A stretch of DNA of 64,000 bases from Psychrobacillus glaciei (GCF_008973485.1 NZ_CP031223.1:558001-622000), one strand, 5' to 3'. Counted from the stretch's first letter, positions 9,652 through 18,901 are shown. Translations and numbers: made by a program. The notes: generated by a model not told the origin, from the sequence alone.

Positions 9652-10260
9652 ATGGGTTCAAGAATAATGCACTTGGTTATTGCTAATAGAATTGCAGAAA
9701 GTCTAACTATAGAAGATAGAAGGGCGTTTCTACTTGGAGGTATTGCTCCAGATGCTGTTTCAACTAAAGACTTATCACATTTCTTTGAAGGTGAAGTACA
9801 AGATTATTCTAGAAGCGTTGATTATAAAGAATTTTTGCATAAATATAGTTCGCAAGTAGAAAGTCAGTATATATTAGGATATTTTACACATTTAATAGCT
9901 GATGATATATGGCTGAAGGGTTTTTATCTTCCCTGGTTGAAAAACAGAATGGAAGCCAATAAAGAAACATTTAATTTTTACCATAATGATTTCCGGTTAC
10001 TGAATGGAAAGTTATTAGAATACTATGGTTTTACAGATGAATTAAGGGAAATGCTAAAGTTTCTCCCTACAATCCCTGATTTGCAAGAGGTAAAATCCAA
10101 AGATGTGGAAGTTTTCATTCCTTATGTATTGGGCGATATGCAATATGATAAGGAAGTTATAAATGAAAAACTTCATGTATTTACGTTTGAACAGATAATT
10201 GGTTATATAGAGACATCAGTTGATAAGGGGTTATTGAGTATAAAACCTTTACTTACTTAA
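9652..10260 (+). CDS. Zinc-dependent phospholipase C-like protein
   Basis: The 202-residue all-helical protein has the spaced HL..A, GGIAPDA and GYFTHLIADD motifs of the zinc-dependent phospholipase C/S1-P1 fold, as found in many cytosolic Firmicute proteins annotated as hydrolases. Histidine and aspartate residues suitable for zinc binding are visible near residues 6, 34, 42, 84 and 88. No signal peptide is present, unlike secreted phospholipases C, so its substrate is uncertain. The start follows GAAGGGGAATT. Confidence 0.65.
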   Translation: MGSRIMHLVIANRIAESLTIEDRRAFLLGGIAPDAVSTKDLSHFFEGEVQDYSRSVDYKEFLHKYSSQVESQYILGYFTHLIADDIWLKGFYLPWLKNRMEANKETFNFYHNDFRLLNGKLLEYYGFTDELREMLKFLPTIPDLQEVKSKDVEVFIPYVLGDMQYDKEVINEKLHVFTFEQIIGYIETSVDKGLLSIKPLLT

Positions 10261-10333
10261 TATATTTTTAAATAACAATCTTCAATTACAAGGCAGCTTT
10301 AGTAGAAGAAGCAGATTGAAAATAAATATAAGA

Positions 10334-10359
10334 AAAAGCTCAGTTGAACTGAGCCTTTT
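10334..10359 (+). terminator. Terminator after the phospholipase-like gene
   Basis: The stem GCTCAGT/ACTGAGC with loop TGA is flanked by A and T runs. Just upstream, at 10288-10312, the sequence ggcagctttagtagaagaag resembles a degenerate half of the array repeat described below. Confidence 0.7.
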
Positions 10360-10412
10360 AATCTTAATATACAAAGAACAACAAATGGGACTGACACTTG
10401 AATTTATGGGTG

Positions 10413-11711
10413 TCAGTCCTCCTTCGTATTAGATTTCATTGACTGCAATTTTACAAAACGAAATATTTCTAACAAAACCATATTTAGACTAGCCCAAACT
10501 CCTCCAAAAACGTACCCAGCTACTACATCACTTGGGAAATGATTATTAAAATAAATTTGACTGAGCCCTACAAGAAATGAGACTCCAATAACAAAAAGAA
10601 ACAAGCTTGTCTTAATCCAAGTTAAGTGAATATGTCGAGCGAAAAGAAAAGATGTAAAACCTAAAACTGTTACAGTTATAAGTGTTTGTTCACTTGGGAA
10701 TGACTCCGGTAAAAGACTTGGACCAACTCGAAGGAAAATTTCTGTTAATACTTCGGTTAGATAGGCACCACCAAGTAAAACGAATAGCAAAAAAGATACC
10801 TCCAACAAGCGGTTTTCCTTTTGGAACATGATGAAAACAAATGTGATGAAAGAAATAGTGAAAAGTAGGTAATAAGAATATAAGTAGGAAAAAATTGTCA
10901 TCCAAACCTTCCAGCTTTCATCGAAAATAGCTTGTACGATAAAGGAAGTTATATTGTCAAAATCAGCAAACTCATGTGCTAAAAAATCTTGAATTAAGCC
11001 TACCATCAGGAAGAAGAGGGTTAAAAACAAGATAAAAGAGAAAAGAAGTAGAAATCGAACCTTCCTTAATGATTGAAAAGTTTCGATCAACTTGTTCAGC
11101 AAAACAGAAATTGAAAAATATAATTTTTCGTGATATTTGGTAAATAAATAGTAGATTATGGCCAGGGTTACTAAGGTAATGCCTATGATTACTAGATACT
11201 TTGTAATTGTTTGTTGGTACTGTTCCCACTGGGGACCAAGAACTTTTCCCAGTGAAATAAATGTTGATGTCCATAAAAAAGCACCTGCATAAGCATATAA
11301 GGCATATGTTCGAAAAGGCATACGTGTAATGCCAGAGAAATAACCTGTTATATGACGAATACCAGGAATAAAGAATGCGATTACGAGTAGCTTCACTCCA
11401 AAACGTTCAAACCACAGTGACGTTTTCTTTAACTTTTCAGGACCAAAATGAATTCTGTGCCCATGTTTTTCAAAAAAACGGGGTCCTAATTTCATGCCTA
11501 TCCAATAAGATAGGGTCATTCCAATTGAAGTGCCTATTCCAGCTGTTAAAATGCTTAGCAGCCAACTATAATGCCCCTGGTAAACCATCAAACCAGCATA
11601 AGTCATAAGAACTTCCCCAGGCAAAGGGAGTGCAAGAAGTTCAAGGAAGAGTGAAATTCCAAGCACAAAGTATCCGTATTGATCCATTAAGCTTTGTATG
11701 AAGTGTGCCAT
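10413..11711 (-). CDS. DedA-PAP2 fusion membrane protein, PAP2 part degenerate
   Basis: Residues 1-200 form a DedA/VTT domain (ELLALPLPGE near 24, FIPGIRHITGYFSG near 118) of the family that helps recycle undecaprenyl phosphate or flip phospholipids. A linker with extra helices leads to a PAP2 phosphatase-like domain (about 240-425). Its motifs read FPSEQ where FPSGH is expected and SQIYFNNHFPSD where SR....H...D is expected. The motif-3 His and Asp remain, but the motif-2 His and motif-3 Arg are missing, so phosphatase activity is doubtful. The start follows AGGAGGG. A hairpin at 10388-10419 overlapping the stop may terminate it. Confidence 0.85.
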   Translation of the reverse strand: MAHFIQSLMDQYGYFVLGISLFLELLALPLPGEVLMTYAGLMVYQGHYSWLLSILTAGIGTSIGMTLSYWIGMKLGPRFFEKHGHRIHFGPEKLKKTSLWFERFGVKLLVIAFFIPGIRHITGYFSGITRMPFRTYALYAYAGAFLWTSTFISLGKVLGPQWEQYQQTITKYLVIIGITLVTLAIIYYLFTKYHEKLYFSISVLLNKLIETFQSLRKVRFLLLFSFILFLTLFFLMVGLIQDFLAHEFADFDNITSFIVQAIFDESWKVWMTIFSYLYSYYLLFTISFITFVFIMFQKENRLLEVSFLLFVLLGGAYLTEVLTEIFLRVGPSLLPESFPSEQTLITVTVLGFTSFLFARHIHLTWIKTSLFLFVIGVSFLVGLSQIYFNNHFPSDVVAGYVFGGVWASLNMVLLEIFRFVKLQSMKSNTKED

Positions 11712-11971
11712 GTTGCCCTCCTGGATTGTTTGTAAACTTGAATTAAACTGGTATTCAATAAGTCGTATGACAATTTGAATTAATGAATGAAATCATTATA
11801 AAGCAATAATCTCTTCTTTAACAATTGAAGTGATTTAAAATAATAAGAACATATCGTTTTCAATCTCCGAACTGGATTAACAAACTCTAAACATACACTC
11901 CACATCTTTTTCATAAACTTTCTATAAGATGAATGGGGAAGAGACCATTCAATCGAAAAGGGGAGATACTA

Positions 11972-12139
11972 TTGGGTTTAATTGAGCACCATGTAACAAT
12001 GAAAATTACGAAGAAACGGTTGAATTCTTTACCTTTCACTTACGTAAGAAAGAAAGCACAAACAAGTTTGCAATGGATTATATTAAAAAAAGCAAGGCCA
12101 CCTAAATTGAAATACATTCCGATTCCACCTAGAAAATAA
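11972..12139 (+). CDS. Small basic hypothetical protein
   Basis: The 55-residue lysine-rich product is not one I recognise. I placed the start at the TTG at 11972 because AAAAGGGGAG ends 7 bases before it; the ATG at 11933 upstream has no such site. It ends in a proline-rich tail (IPIPPRK). A terminator follows 10 bases after the stop, which supports its being a real transcription unit. Confidence 0.45.
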   Translation: MGLIEHHVTMKITKKRLNSLPFTYVRKKAQTSLQWIILKKARPPKLKYIPIPPRK

Positions 12140-12147
12140 TTAGGTAT

Positions 12148-12178
12148 ACGTCATTCCCTTTATGTGGATGACGTTTTT
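12148..12178 (+). terminator. Terminator after the small basic ORF
   Basis: The stem ACGTCAT/ATGACGT with additional weaker inner pairing is followed by TTTTT. Confidence 0.75.
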
Positions 12179-12235
12179 AATATATGGTGAAGTATATAAT
12201 GAAATAAGGAATAAATTGATTGAGGAGGTATTCAA

Positions 12236-12961
12236 TTGAAAATTTATGCACATAGAGGGTCGGCAGGGACACTTCCAGAAAATACGATAGCTTCTTTTAG
12301 AGCAACAGCGATATTACCTGTACATGGCGTAGAGTTTGATGTTCATATGACAAAGGATGGAGAACTTGTTGTTATTCATGATGAGTCCATTAATCGCACA
12401 TCAAATGGAAAAGGTTTTATTAAAGATATGACATTGGCGGAACTAAAAAGTTATGATTTTGGCGAATGGTTTTCTACTAAGTTTAAAGGGGAAAAAATTC
12501 CTACTTTAAGAGAAGTACTTTATGTTTTTAAAGATACGCATCATCATTTGAACATTGAATTGAAATCGGATGTTTTTCCATACGAGGGAATGGAAGATAA
12601 GGTTCTAGAAATGTTAAAGGAGTATAGATTAGAGCGCAGAGTTGTTATTTCTTCTTTCAACCATGAAATGGTAAGCAACTTTAAAATGCAGGCTCCACAA
12701 ATCGAAACGGCTATTTTATTTATGGAAGTAATGATAAGACCTGATGATTATGCAAATATAGTTGGAGCAGATGCATTACATGCTTTTTTTCCTACCGCTT
12801 TTAGAGCAATGGGAAAAGAAGCTATAGCTAGTGGAAGACAATTTCGCGTGTTCACTGTAAATGAAGAAATCTATGCAAATATGCTACAAGAAATTGGTGT
12901 ACACGCGATTTTTACAGATTTCCCAGAAAGGATGTACCAATTTTTGAATCGAAGAGTCTAA
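12236..12961 (+). CDS. Glycerophosphodiester phosphodiesterase
   Basis: The 241-residue single-domain GDPD protein hydrolyses glycerophosphodiesters to glycerol 3-phosphate and an alcohol. The conserved active-site residues are visible: AHRG near residue 5, PENT, the metal-binding VEFDVHMTKDG, VVIHDE and NIELK. It has no signal peptide, so it is likely cytosolic, like B. subtilis YhdW/YqiK rather than secreted GlpQ. The TTG start follows GAGGAGGT. It is monocistronic with its own terminator. Confidence 0.9.
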   Translation: MKIYAHRGSAGTLPENTIASFRATAILPVHGVEFDVHMTKDGELVVIHDESINRTSNGKGFIKDMTLAELKSYDFGEWFSTKFKGEKIPTLREVLYVFKDTHHHLNIELKSDVFPYEGMEDKVLEMLKEYRLERRVVISSFNHEMVSNFKMQAPQIETAILFMEVMIRPDDYANIVGADALHAFFPTAFRAMGKEAIASGRQFRVFTVNEEIYANMLQEIGVHAIFTDFPERMYQFLNRRV

Positions 12962-13022
12962 TGAGTAGAAGTATTGTTAAAATGTCAGTATAACTGGATA
13001 TGCAAGCAGACCAATTAAAAAG

Positions 13023-13071
13023 AGGATATCTCACACGTCGAAAATCAAATGACGGATGAGATATCCTTTAT
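13023..13071 (+). terminator. Terminator of the glycerophosphodiesterase gene
   Basis: The 11-bp stem AGGATATCTCA/TGAGATATCCT is followed by TTATTTATT. Confidence 0.85.
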
Positions 13072-13235
13072 TTATTAGATTATGTTAATGTTATTGGTTG
13101 ATTTTGATATCCGTGTTTTTTACTACTGGTCTCGGGTTGAACACAATTTATCTCGAAGTTCCACAAACGGTAGATAAATGCACTAGTTAAGTCGCTCTAG
13201 AGTTTTGCAATTAGACTAGTACTTTGAAAAAATAT

Positions 13236-13637
13236 CATTCTAGTACTAGGTGTAAAGGGACTTTGATTAGTGTTTATAAACGATTCCTCTATCCTTGTAA
13301 AAGTTTGATCTTGATTGTTTTTACTTTTGCCGTCCACGATTTACATAATTCAGAGGCAGATGATTAGAGAAGGTGGTACTAAAGAAAAATAGATAGCATC
13401 TATTTATAAAGAAGTGATGAGCGGACGAAATTGTATCTTCGTCCGCTTTTAAACGAATAGGAAAGGATTTATTCTCTCATTATCCAAACCTTATGCACCT
13501 TGTCTTTGCCTATTTCAAGAAGGCGACGGACAAACATCCGCCACAAGATTACCAAAAAAATAGTGTAGTCTATGTTTCGTCCATAGCACTATAGAAATAG
13601 TAAAGACAAAATGCACTTAAAGGACGTTTACATTTTT
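13236..13637 (+). repeat. Structured intergenic element, copy 2
   Basis: It is homologous to 3930-4380 and 21087-21537. It has the AGCGGACGAA/TTCGTCCGCT hairpin at about 13420-13447, the GGCGACGGACAAACATCCGCC block and the 3' CGTCC...GGACG block followed by a T-rich run. This copy lacks the variable hairpin that copies 1 and 3 carry. It ends exactly at the stop codon of the minus-strand permease gene. Confidence 0.8.
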
Positions 13638-14645
13638 TTATTTTTTCAATAATAAATACATAAAATAAGGTGCACCGATTAAAGCAACCATAACTCCAGC
13701 TGGAATTCCATTTGGTTCAACAATATTTCGACCAATTGTATCTGCAAAAAGTAATAGCCAGCCACCAATTAATATAGCAATTGGTATAAACAATTGATGT
13801 CTTGGACCTACTAGTGACTTCGCAATATGCGGAGCCATTAATCCGATAAACGCAATACCTCCTGTAACAGAGACTGCTGATGCTGCAAGTGCAACAGCAG
13901 CAAGCAAGAGAACAATTCTTTCTTTTTCAATAGATACCCCAACCCCAACAGCTACAGGTTCACTTAATCCTAATAGATTTAATTTATTTGCTTTATAAAA
14001 AGTGAAAGGGATAAGAACGATTAGCCATGGTAAAAGTGCTAATATAAATGGCCAATCAGATCCCCAAATGTTACCAGCTAGCCATTTTGCGATAAAATCT
14101 ACTTTTTGACGATCTGCTGATGAAATAAGCACAATCATCAAACCGGATAATGCCATGGAAAAACCAATTCCGACAAGTATTAATCGGACTGGCTGTAAGC
14201 CTACTTTTCGATTATAAGATAGTATGTAAATAAAAAATGCAGTAAGTAAAGCTCCGATAAACGCAACAAGGGGAAGCATATATACAAAAGAACCGGGTTG
14301 TATAGGGAAAAATAAGAAAAATAGAGCTATTGCAACTCCAGCTCCAGCATTTATACCAATAATCCCTGGGTCAGCCAAATCATTGCGTGTAATGCCTTGT
14401 AAGATTGCACCAGATAAAGCCAATGCCATTCCTGCAAGAAATGTAATAACAATCCGTGGTAAACGAACCGAAAATAAAACAAATTCTTCTTTAAATGTCC
14501 CATTACCTAATATAGTTGGTAATAAGCGATCGAATGATAAAGAAGAGTAACCAATTCCAGCGCTAATAAATGCAGTTAACACAATTAGGGCAAGTAAAAT
14601 TAGTAGAATGATACGTTGTTTTTTTAATAGGTGAGATTGAATCAT
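13638..14645 (-). CDS. FecCD-family iron-siderophore ABC permease, subunit 2
   Basis: The 335-residue permease has about nine to ten membrane helices with family motifs: LPRIVITFLAGMALALSGA near residue 55, NDLADPGIIGINAGAG near 88 and FIGLMAPHIAKSLVG near 268, part of the ATPase-contacting region. It forms a heterodimer with the upstream permease, overlapping it by 4 bases, and should import Fe(III)-siderophore handed over by the lipoprotein two genes upstream. Confidence 0.92.
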   Translation of the reverse strand: MIQSHLLKKQRIILLILLALIVLTAFISAGIGYSSLSFDRLLPTILGNGTFKEEFVLFSVRLPRIVITFLAGMALALSGAILQGITRNDLADPGIIGINAGAGVAIALFFLFFPIQPGSFVYMLPLVAFIGALLTAFFIYILSYNRKVGLQPVRLILVGIGFSMALSGLMIVLISSADRQKVDFIAKWLAGNIWGSDWPFILALLPWLIVLIPFTFYKANKLNLLGLSEPVAVGVGVSIEKERIVLLLAAVALAASAVSVTGGIAFIGLMAPHIAKSLVGPRHQLFIPIAILIGGWLLLFADTIGRNIVEPNGIPAGVMVALIGAPYFMYLLLKK

Positions 14646-15640
14646 TGGAATACACTTCCTCCTTTGCGCACAATGAGAAGAAAGAAAGGCAGTCCCATTA
14701 TTGCGATGATCGCTGCAACGGGGGTTTCATAAGGAATGTTTATAGTACGACCAAGTGTGTCAGCGATAAGCATCATAATAGCGCCAACTACAACCGACAT
14801 TGGAATGATAAATCGATAATCAGTTCCAACAACAGCCCGGACGATATGGGGTACCATTAACCCAACGAATGCCATATTACCAACAATTGCCACAGATGCT
14901 CCAGCAAGTAATATAACTACAATAAAAAGAATCATTTTTATTTGAGCGGTTTTCTGACCAAGCCCAACAGCAACCTCTTCATTTAGACTCAAAATAGTAA
15001 GTTGTCTAGAGAGTAACAGAGCAACTAAAATACCAATACCAATAAAAGGACTAATAATTGCTAACTGTTTCCAAGAGGTTCCGATTAAACCACCTGCAGT
15101 CCACATGGAGACATCTTTTGACACTTTAAAATAAATTCCAACACCATCCGCAATTGCATATAAAAAAGCAGAAACAGCAGCTCCGGCAAGTACAATTCGC
15201 AATGGAGAGAAGCCTCCTTTTTTCGCTGCGCTAATGCTGAACACCATAATAGCGCCTACAGCGGCTCCAATAAAACACGCAATCGTAATGCCTAAATAGT
15301 TGGAAACAGGCAGAAGTGCAATCGTAATAGCGAGTGCAGCATTTGCTCCAGAAGTGAGGCCAAGTAAGCCAGGGTCTGCCAGAGGATTGCGCGTTATTCC
15401 TTGCATAATAGCTCCTGATACAGCCAGTGCGGCACCAACGATAATAGCTGCGACTTCTCGTGGAAAACGAATTTCACGAAGAATATTTATTTGATCATTT
15501 TTCAAATTTGAAAACATTGCTTGCCATAAATCCTGGATAGATGTTTGTGCCGCCCCAAATACCATAGCGACGATAAACATAGCGAATAGTAAAACCAAAC
15601 TGACAATGAACTTTTTACTGAAATGAGCAGAAGATTTCAT
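14642..15640 (-). CDS. FecCD-family iron-siderophore ABC permease, subunit 1
   Basis: This paralogue of the next permease has the matching motifs IRFPREVAAIIVGAALAVSG, NPLADPGLLGLTSGAN and FVGLMVPHIVRAVVG. I chose the ATG at 15640, after GAAAGGAACG, rather than the one at 15700, which lies directly against the upstream gene's stop codon. It is the third gene of the four-gene iron operon read from the Fur box at 17466. Confidence 0.92.
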   Translation of the reverse strand: MKSSAHFSKKFIVSLVLLFAMFIVAMVFGAAQTSIQDLWQAMFSNLKNDQINILREIRFPREVAAIIVGAALAVSGAIMQGITRNPLADPGLLGLTSGANAALAITIALLPVSNYLGITIACFIGAAVGAIMVFSISAAKKGGFSPLRIVLAGAAVSAFLYAIADGVGIYFKVSKDVSMWTAGGLIGTSWKQLAIISPFIGIGILVALLLSRQLTILSLNEEVAVGLGQKTAQIKMILFIVVILLAGASVAIVGNMAFVGLMVPHIVRAVVGTDYRFIIPMSVVVGAIMMLIADTLGRTINIPYETPVAAIIAIMGLPFFLLIVRKGGSVFQ

Positions 15641-15699
15641 AGTACGTTCCTTTCTCCATGAAGAAAGAGGAATTCTTTTATCGAATTCCTCCCCAATCA

Positions 15700-16632
15700 T
15701 TACTTACTGTTTAAAAAGTGATCTTTGAAGAAATCAAGTTGGTAGTCTAATGAAATTGGATCATTAAAATAAAATTCCTTCGCATTTGCTTCAAATACCC
15801 GATTATTTTTTACTGCTGGAATGTTTTTGTAAACATCTGTATCTTGGAAAGAATTATCTTGATCGGACGCTTTACTGAAAATAACATAGTCACCAGCAAA
15901 TTGAGGTAAAACTTCTAATGATAATGCATAATATCCATCTTTTAATGCCATCTCTTTGACTTTCTCAGGCATTGCTAAGCCCATCGCTTGATAAAGTACT
16001 TCCGTTCCGCGCGCCCAGTTATTACCAAATACGTATAATTGTTTGTCGAAGTTTTCAATTACTGAAACGGTTGCATCCTTGCCGATAGCCCCTTTAATCT
16101 CTTCACCCGCAGATTTAGAACGTTCTTTAAAGTCATTAATCCAATTCTGTGCTTCTTTTTCTTTGTTTAAAAGTTTTCCAATTTCTAAATGCTGTGTTAA
16201 ATAATCTAATTTTCCATAAGTAAATGTAACTGTTGGTGCAATTTCTTTTAATTTATCTAAGTTTTGTGTGGTAGAAAGACCGATAATTAAATCCGGGTCT
16301 AGTTCAATAATTTTTTCCAAATTATCTTCTGATACTTCTTCAACACCAGATAAATAGCTATCGTATCGTGGATTTTGTTTAGACCAAGAATCTACTCCTA
16401 CCATTTTAACACCAAGTGCTGCTACGTTTCCAACAAAAGAAGATACGACAACTACACGTTTTGGATTCGCGGGCACTTCCACTGGACCTTCTTCAGACTG
16501 ATAAGTAATTGTTGTTGGCTCTTCTTTTTCTTCCGTTGCTTTTGAGTCTGTCTTGGTATCAGTAGAATCATTACCGCAAGCAGCTAAAATTAGTACAAAC
16601 AAAAATAATATGGGCATTAGAAGTTTTTTCAT
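15700..16632 (-). CDS. Ferric siderophore-binding lipoprotein (FhuD/YxeB-like)
   Basis: The 310-residue protein has a lipoprotein signal peptide with lipobox LAAC at about residue 18, so it is anchored outside the membrane. The body is a class-III periplasmic-binding fold (NPKRVVVVSSF, the LDPDLIIGL segment, DYVIFSK). Its opening EEGPVEVPANPKRV and the YGKLDYLTQ segment resemble hydroxamate-siderophore binders such as YxeB/FhuD2. The start at 16632 follows AAAGGAG. A close paralogue lies at 44526-45488. The exact siderophore is not determinable. Confidence 0.9.
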   Translation of the reverse strand: MKKLLMPILFLFVLILAACGNDSTDTKTDSKATEEKEEPTTITYQSEEGPVEVPANPKRVVVVSSFVGNVAALGVKMVGVDSWSKQNPRYDSYLSGVEEVSEDNLEKIIELDPDLIIGLSTTQNLDKLKEIAPTVTFTYGKLDYLTQHLEIGKLLNKEKEAQNWINDFKERSKSAGEEIKGAIGKDATVSVIENFDKQLYVFGNNWARGTEVLYQAMGLAMPEKVKEMALKDGYYALSLEVLPQFAGDYVIFSKASDQDNSFQDTDVYKNIPAVKNNRVFEANAKEFYFNDPISLDYQLDFFKDHFLNSK

Positions 16633-16636
16633 TTTG

Positions 16637-17428
16637 TTAATCTCCTTTAAGTAAATTGTATGTAATACACATTGGTTTGTTTGTTCTTGGATCGACGCCG
16701 ATTTCAGCATTGATATTGAACACATCTTGTAATACTTCTTGCGTAATAACTTCGTGGCAGCTACCGGCTTTAACAATTTCTCCTTCTTTTAAAGCAATAA
16801 TATAATCCGCAAAGCGTGCAGCTTGATTGAGATCATGTAAAACCATGACAATAGTACGTTTTTCATCTTGGTTAAGTTTTTGAAGAAGTTCTAGTACTTC
16901 TAACTGATGAGCCATATCTAAATAGGTAGTTGGTTCATCTAAAAATATAATTTCCGTTTCTTGAGCGAGAGCCATGGCAATCCAAACCCGCTGACGTTGT
17001 CCACCGGATAAGGCATCGACGGGGGAGTATTTAAACTCGCTTGTACCAGTCACTTGTAGTGCCCATTCAATAACTTCGAAATCTTTTTTTGAGAGCCGTC
17101 CGAAGCCTGTTTGATAAGGAAAACGTCCATATGAAACAAGCTCACCAACAGTAAGTCCACTTGCGCTTTCAGGTGTTTGGGGTAAAATGGCCATCTTTTT
17201 TGCAAGTTGTTTCGTATTTTCCTTTGCAACATTTTTTCCGTCTAGTACGACAGAACCAGACTGATGCGAAATAATTCGTGTAATTGCTTTAAGTAAAGTA
17301 GATTTACCACAACCATTTGGTCCAATAATTGTAGTAATTTTTTGATCAGGTATTTCAACAGACAATTCTTTTACAATTAATCGATCATCATAGGCAATAG
17401 ACAAATCATCTGTATATAGACGAACCAT
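16637..17428 (-). CDS. Iron-siderophore ABC transporter ATPase (FhuC/YusV-like)
   Basis: The 263-residue ATPase has Walker A GPNGCGKST near residue 37, the Q-loop LPQTPE, signature LSGGQRQR, Walker B IIFLDEPT and switch HDLNQA, the standard set for the FecE/FhuC subfamily. It is the first gene of the operon, directly downstream of the Fur box. The start at 17428 follows ATGGAGGT. The next gene begins 5 bases after its stop. Confidence 0.93.
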   Translation of the reverse strand: MVRLYTDDLSIAYDDRLIVKELSVEIPDQKITTIIGPNGCGKSTLLKAITRIISHQSGSVVLDGKNVAKENTKQLAKKMAILPQTPESASGLTVGELVSYGRFPYQTGFGRLSKKDFEVIEWALQVTGTSEFKYSPVDALSGGQRQRVWIAMALAQETEIIFLDEPTTYLDMAHQLEVLELLQKLNQDEKRTIVMVLHDLNQAARFADYIIALKEGEIVKAGSCHEVITQEVLQDVFNINAEIGVDPRTNKPMCITYNLLKGD

Positions 17429-17465
17429 ATTATAAACCTCCATACTTATAGTTGCGTTAAGAAGT

Positions 17466-17484
17466 GATAACGATTATCATTATC
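17466..17484. promoter_or_regulatory. Fur box between the siderophore operon and the ferredoxin reductase
   Basis: The 19-bp sequence GATAACGATTATCATTATC matches 17 of 19 positions of the classical Fur box GATAATGATAATCATTATC. It lies 38 bases upstream of the minus-strand ATPase start and 67 bases upstream of the plus-strand reductase start, so it probably represses both when iron is sufficient. Confidence 0.9.
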
Positions 17485-17550
17485 ATATGTAACTATATTT
17501 AATTTAATGATAGGTGTCAACAAAAATCTTTTGATAGGAGATTAGAGAAT

Positions 17551-18591
17551 ATGGAAAATATATTTGATGTGACAATTATTGGTGGAGGACCAGCAGGACT
17601 TTACTCTGCCTTTTACAGTGGTTTAAGAGAAATGAAAGCAAAAATTATTGAATATCAACAACAATTGGGTGGAAAAATTCATGTTTATCCGGAGAAGATG
17701 ATTTGGGATGTTGGAGGACAAACGCCAATTTCAGGAGAAAAGTTAATTGGTCAATTAGTACAACAGGGGTTAACATTTGATCCAGAAGTAGTATTAAATG
17801 AGAAAGTAGAATCTATTGATAAAGATGAGAATGGAATTTTTGTTTTACATACAACTTCCGGTGAGATGCATTATTCCAAAACCATCATAATAGCTGTTGG
17901 AAGTGGAATATTAAACCCAACAAAGCTTGAAATAGAAGGGGCAGAACGATTCGAAGTTGGGAATTTAAATTATACCGTAAAATCATTGCACCGTTTTAAA
18001 GGAAAAACAGTCATTATTTCGGGTGGAGGAAATGCCGCGATAGACTGGGCTAATGAACTGGAGCCAATTGCTAAAAAAGTATATGTGACATACAGAAAGG
18101 ATGCCTTGAACGGACATGAAGCACAAGTAACTCAACTATTAGAAAGTTCCATAACTTGTTACTTCAATACGACTATTTCAAAACTTATAGCAAGTGAAAA
18201 TCATGACGTTATTCAACAAGTAGTATTAACAAACCATGAAACAGGGGAAATATCCTTATTAGATATAGATGAAGTAGTCATCAATCATGGGTATGAGCAA
18301 GATGCGGATCTCTTAAAGAAAAGCGAAATAGATATTCAAATTGCTGAAAACTTTTATGTAGCAGGCAATAGTTTGAGTGAATCTTCCGTTGAGGGTGTGT
18401 ATGCTGCAGGAGATATTTTACAACATCCGGGTAAGTTGTATTTAATTGCAGGTACTTTCCACGATGCTGCAAATGCAGTCAATCAGGCAAAACAATATAT
18501 TCAACCAGATGCAGATAGTATTGCAATGGTTTCATCTCATAATGAAGTCTTTAAGGAAAGAAATAAAGAACTAATCAAACAGCTTATTTGA
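17551..18591 (+). CDS. Ferredoxin--NADP+ reductase, thioredoxin-reductase type (YcgT/YumC-like)
   Basis: The 346-residue flavoprotein has an FAD-binding GGGPAGLYSAFYSG at residue 10, a second nucleotide motif ISGGGNAAIDW near 155 for NADPH, and a C-terminal YAAGDI FAD motif. The redox CxxC of true thioredoxin reductase is absent, which fits the YumC/YcgT type. It shares a Fur box with the siderophore operon, and B. subtilis YcgT is also, as I recall, in the Fur regulon. A likely role is supplying electrons for reducing imported iron-siderophore, directly or through ferredoxin. Confidence 0.88.
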   Translation: MENIFDVTIIGGGPAGLYSAFYSGLREMKAKIIEYQQQLGGKIHVYPEKMIWDVGGQTPISGEKLIGQLVQQGLTFDPEVVLNEKVESIDKDENGIFVLHTTSGEMHYSKTIIIAVGSGILNPTKLEIEGAERFEVGNLNYTVKSLHRFKGKTVIISGGGNAAIDWANELEPIAKKVYVTYRKDALNGHEAQVTQLLESSITCYFNTTISKLIASENHDVIQQVVLTNHETGEISLLDIDEVVINHGYEQDADLLKKSEIDIQIAENFYVAGNSLSESSVEGVYAAGDILQHPGKLYLIAGTFHDAANAVNQAKQYIQPDADSIAMVSSHNEVFKERNKELIKQLI

Positions 18592-18644
18592 GTTGATTTT
18601 ATAAATAGCAATTTTTTATTAAAACACGAATAATGATTACTTTT

Positions 18645-18703
18645 TTGAATGGAGCGACAGGCGGCGCCCCGCGGAAAGCGCCTGCCTATAGCGGAATCAT
18701 GCT
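18645..18703. repeat. GC-rich dispersed repeat, copy B (internally deleted)
   Basis: It reads ttgaatggagcgacaggcgg, then gcggaaagcgcctgcc and agcggaatcatgctgg, and corresponds to the two outer ends of the long copies at 47.5 and 47.9 kb with the middle missing. Confidence 0.6.
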
Positions 18704-18800
18704 GGTTTATGAAGAGCATATTATACATATTCTCATATTTTACTTTATTGTTTTTGTTTTATTCTCTAACTTTGAATTATGAAATTAATTCATTAAATAA

Positions 18801-18830
18801 AAAAAGCTGAGTTACATTTCTCAGCTTTTT
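18801..18830. terminator. Bidirectional terminator between the reductase and the DUF2804 gene
   Basis: The stem AAAAAGCTGAG/CTCAGCTTTTT with an 8-base loop has A and T runs on both sides. Confidence 0.85.
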
Positions 18831-18901
18831 ACCATTTGGCTTTATGCTCCTGCGCAAAGCTCGTCGCAGAAAAGCCATTTACCATTTGGCTTTATGCTCC
18901 T
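18828..18901. repeat. 24-bp direct repeat duplicating the 3' end of the DUF2804 gene
   Basis: The sequence beginning tttaccatttggctttatgc occurs at 18828-18851 and again at 18878-18901, exactly 50 bases apart. The second copy contains the gene's stop codon, and the first lies between the gene and its terminator. It looks like a recent small tandem duplication. Confidence 0.85.
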
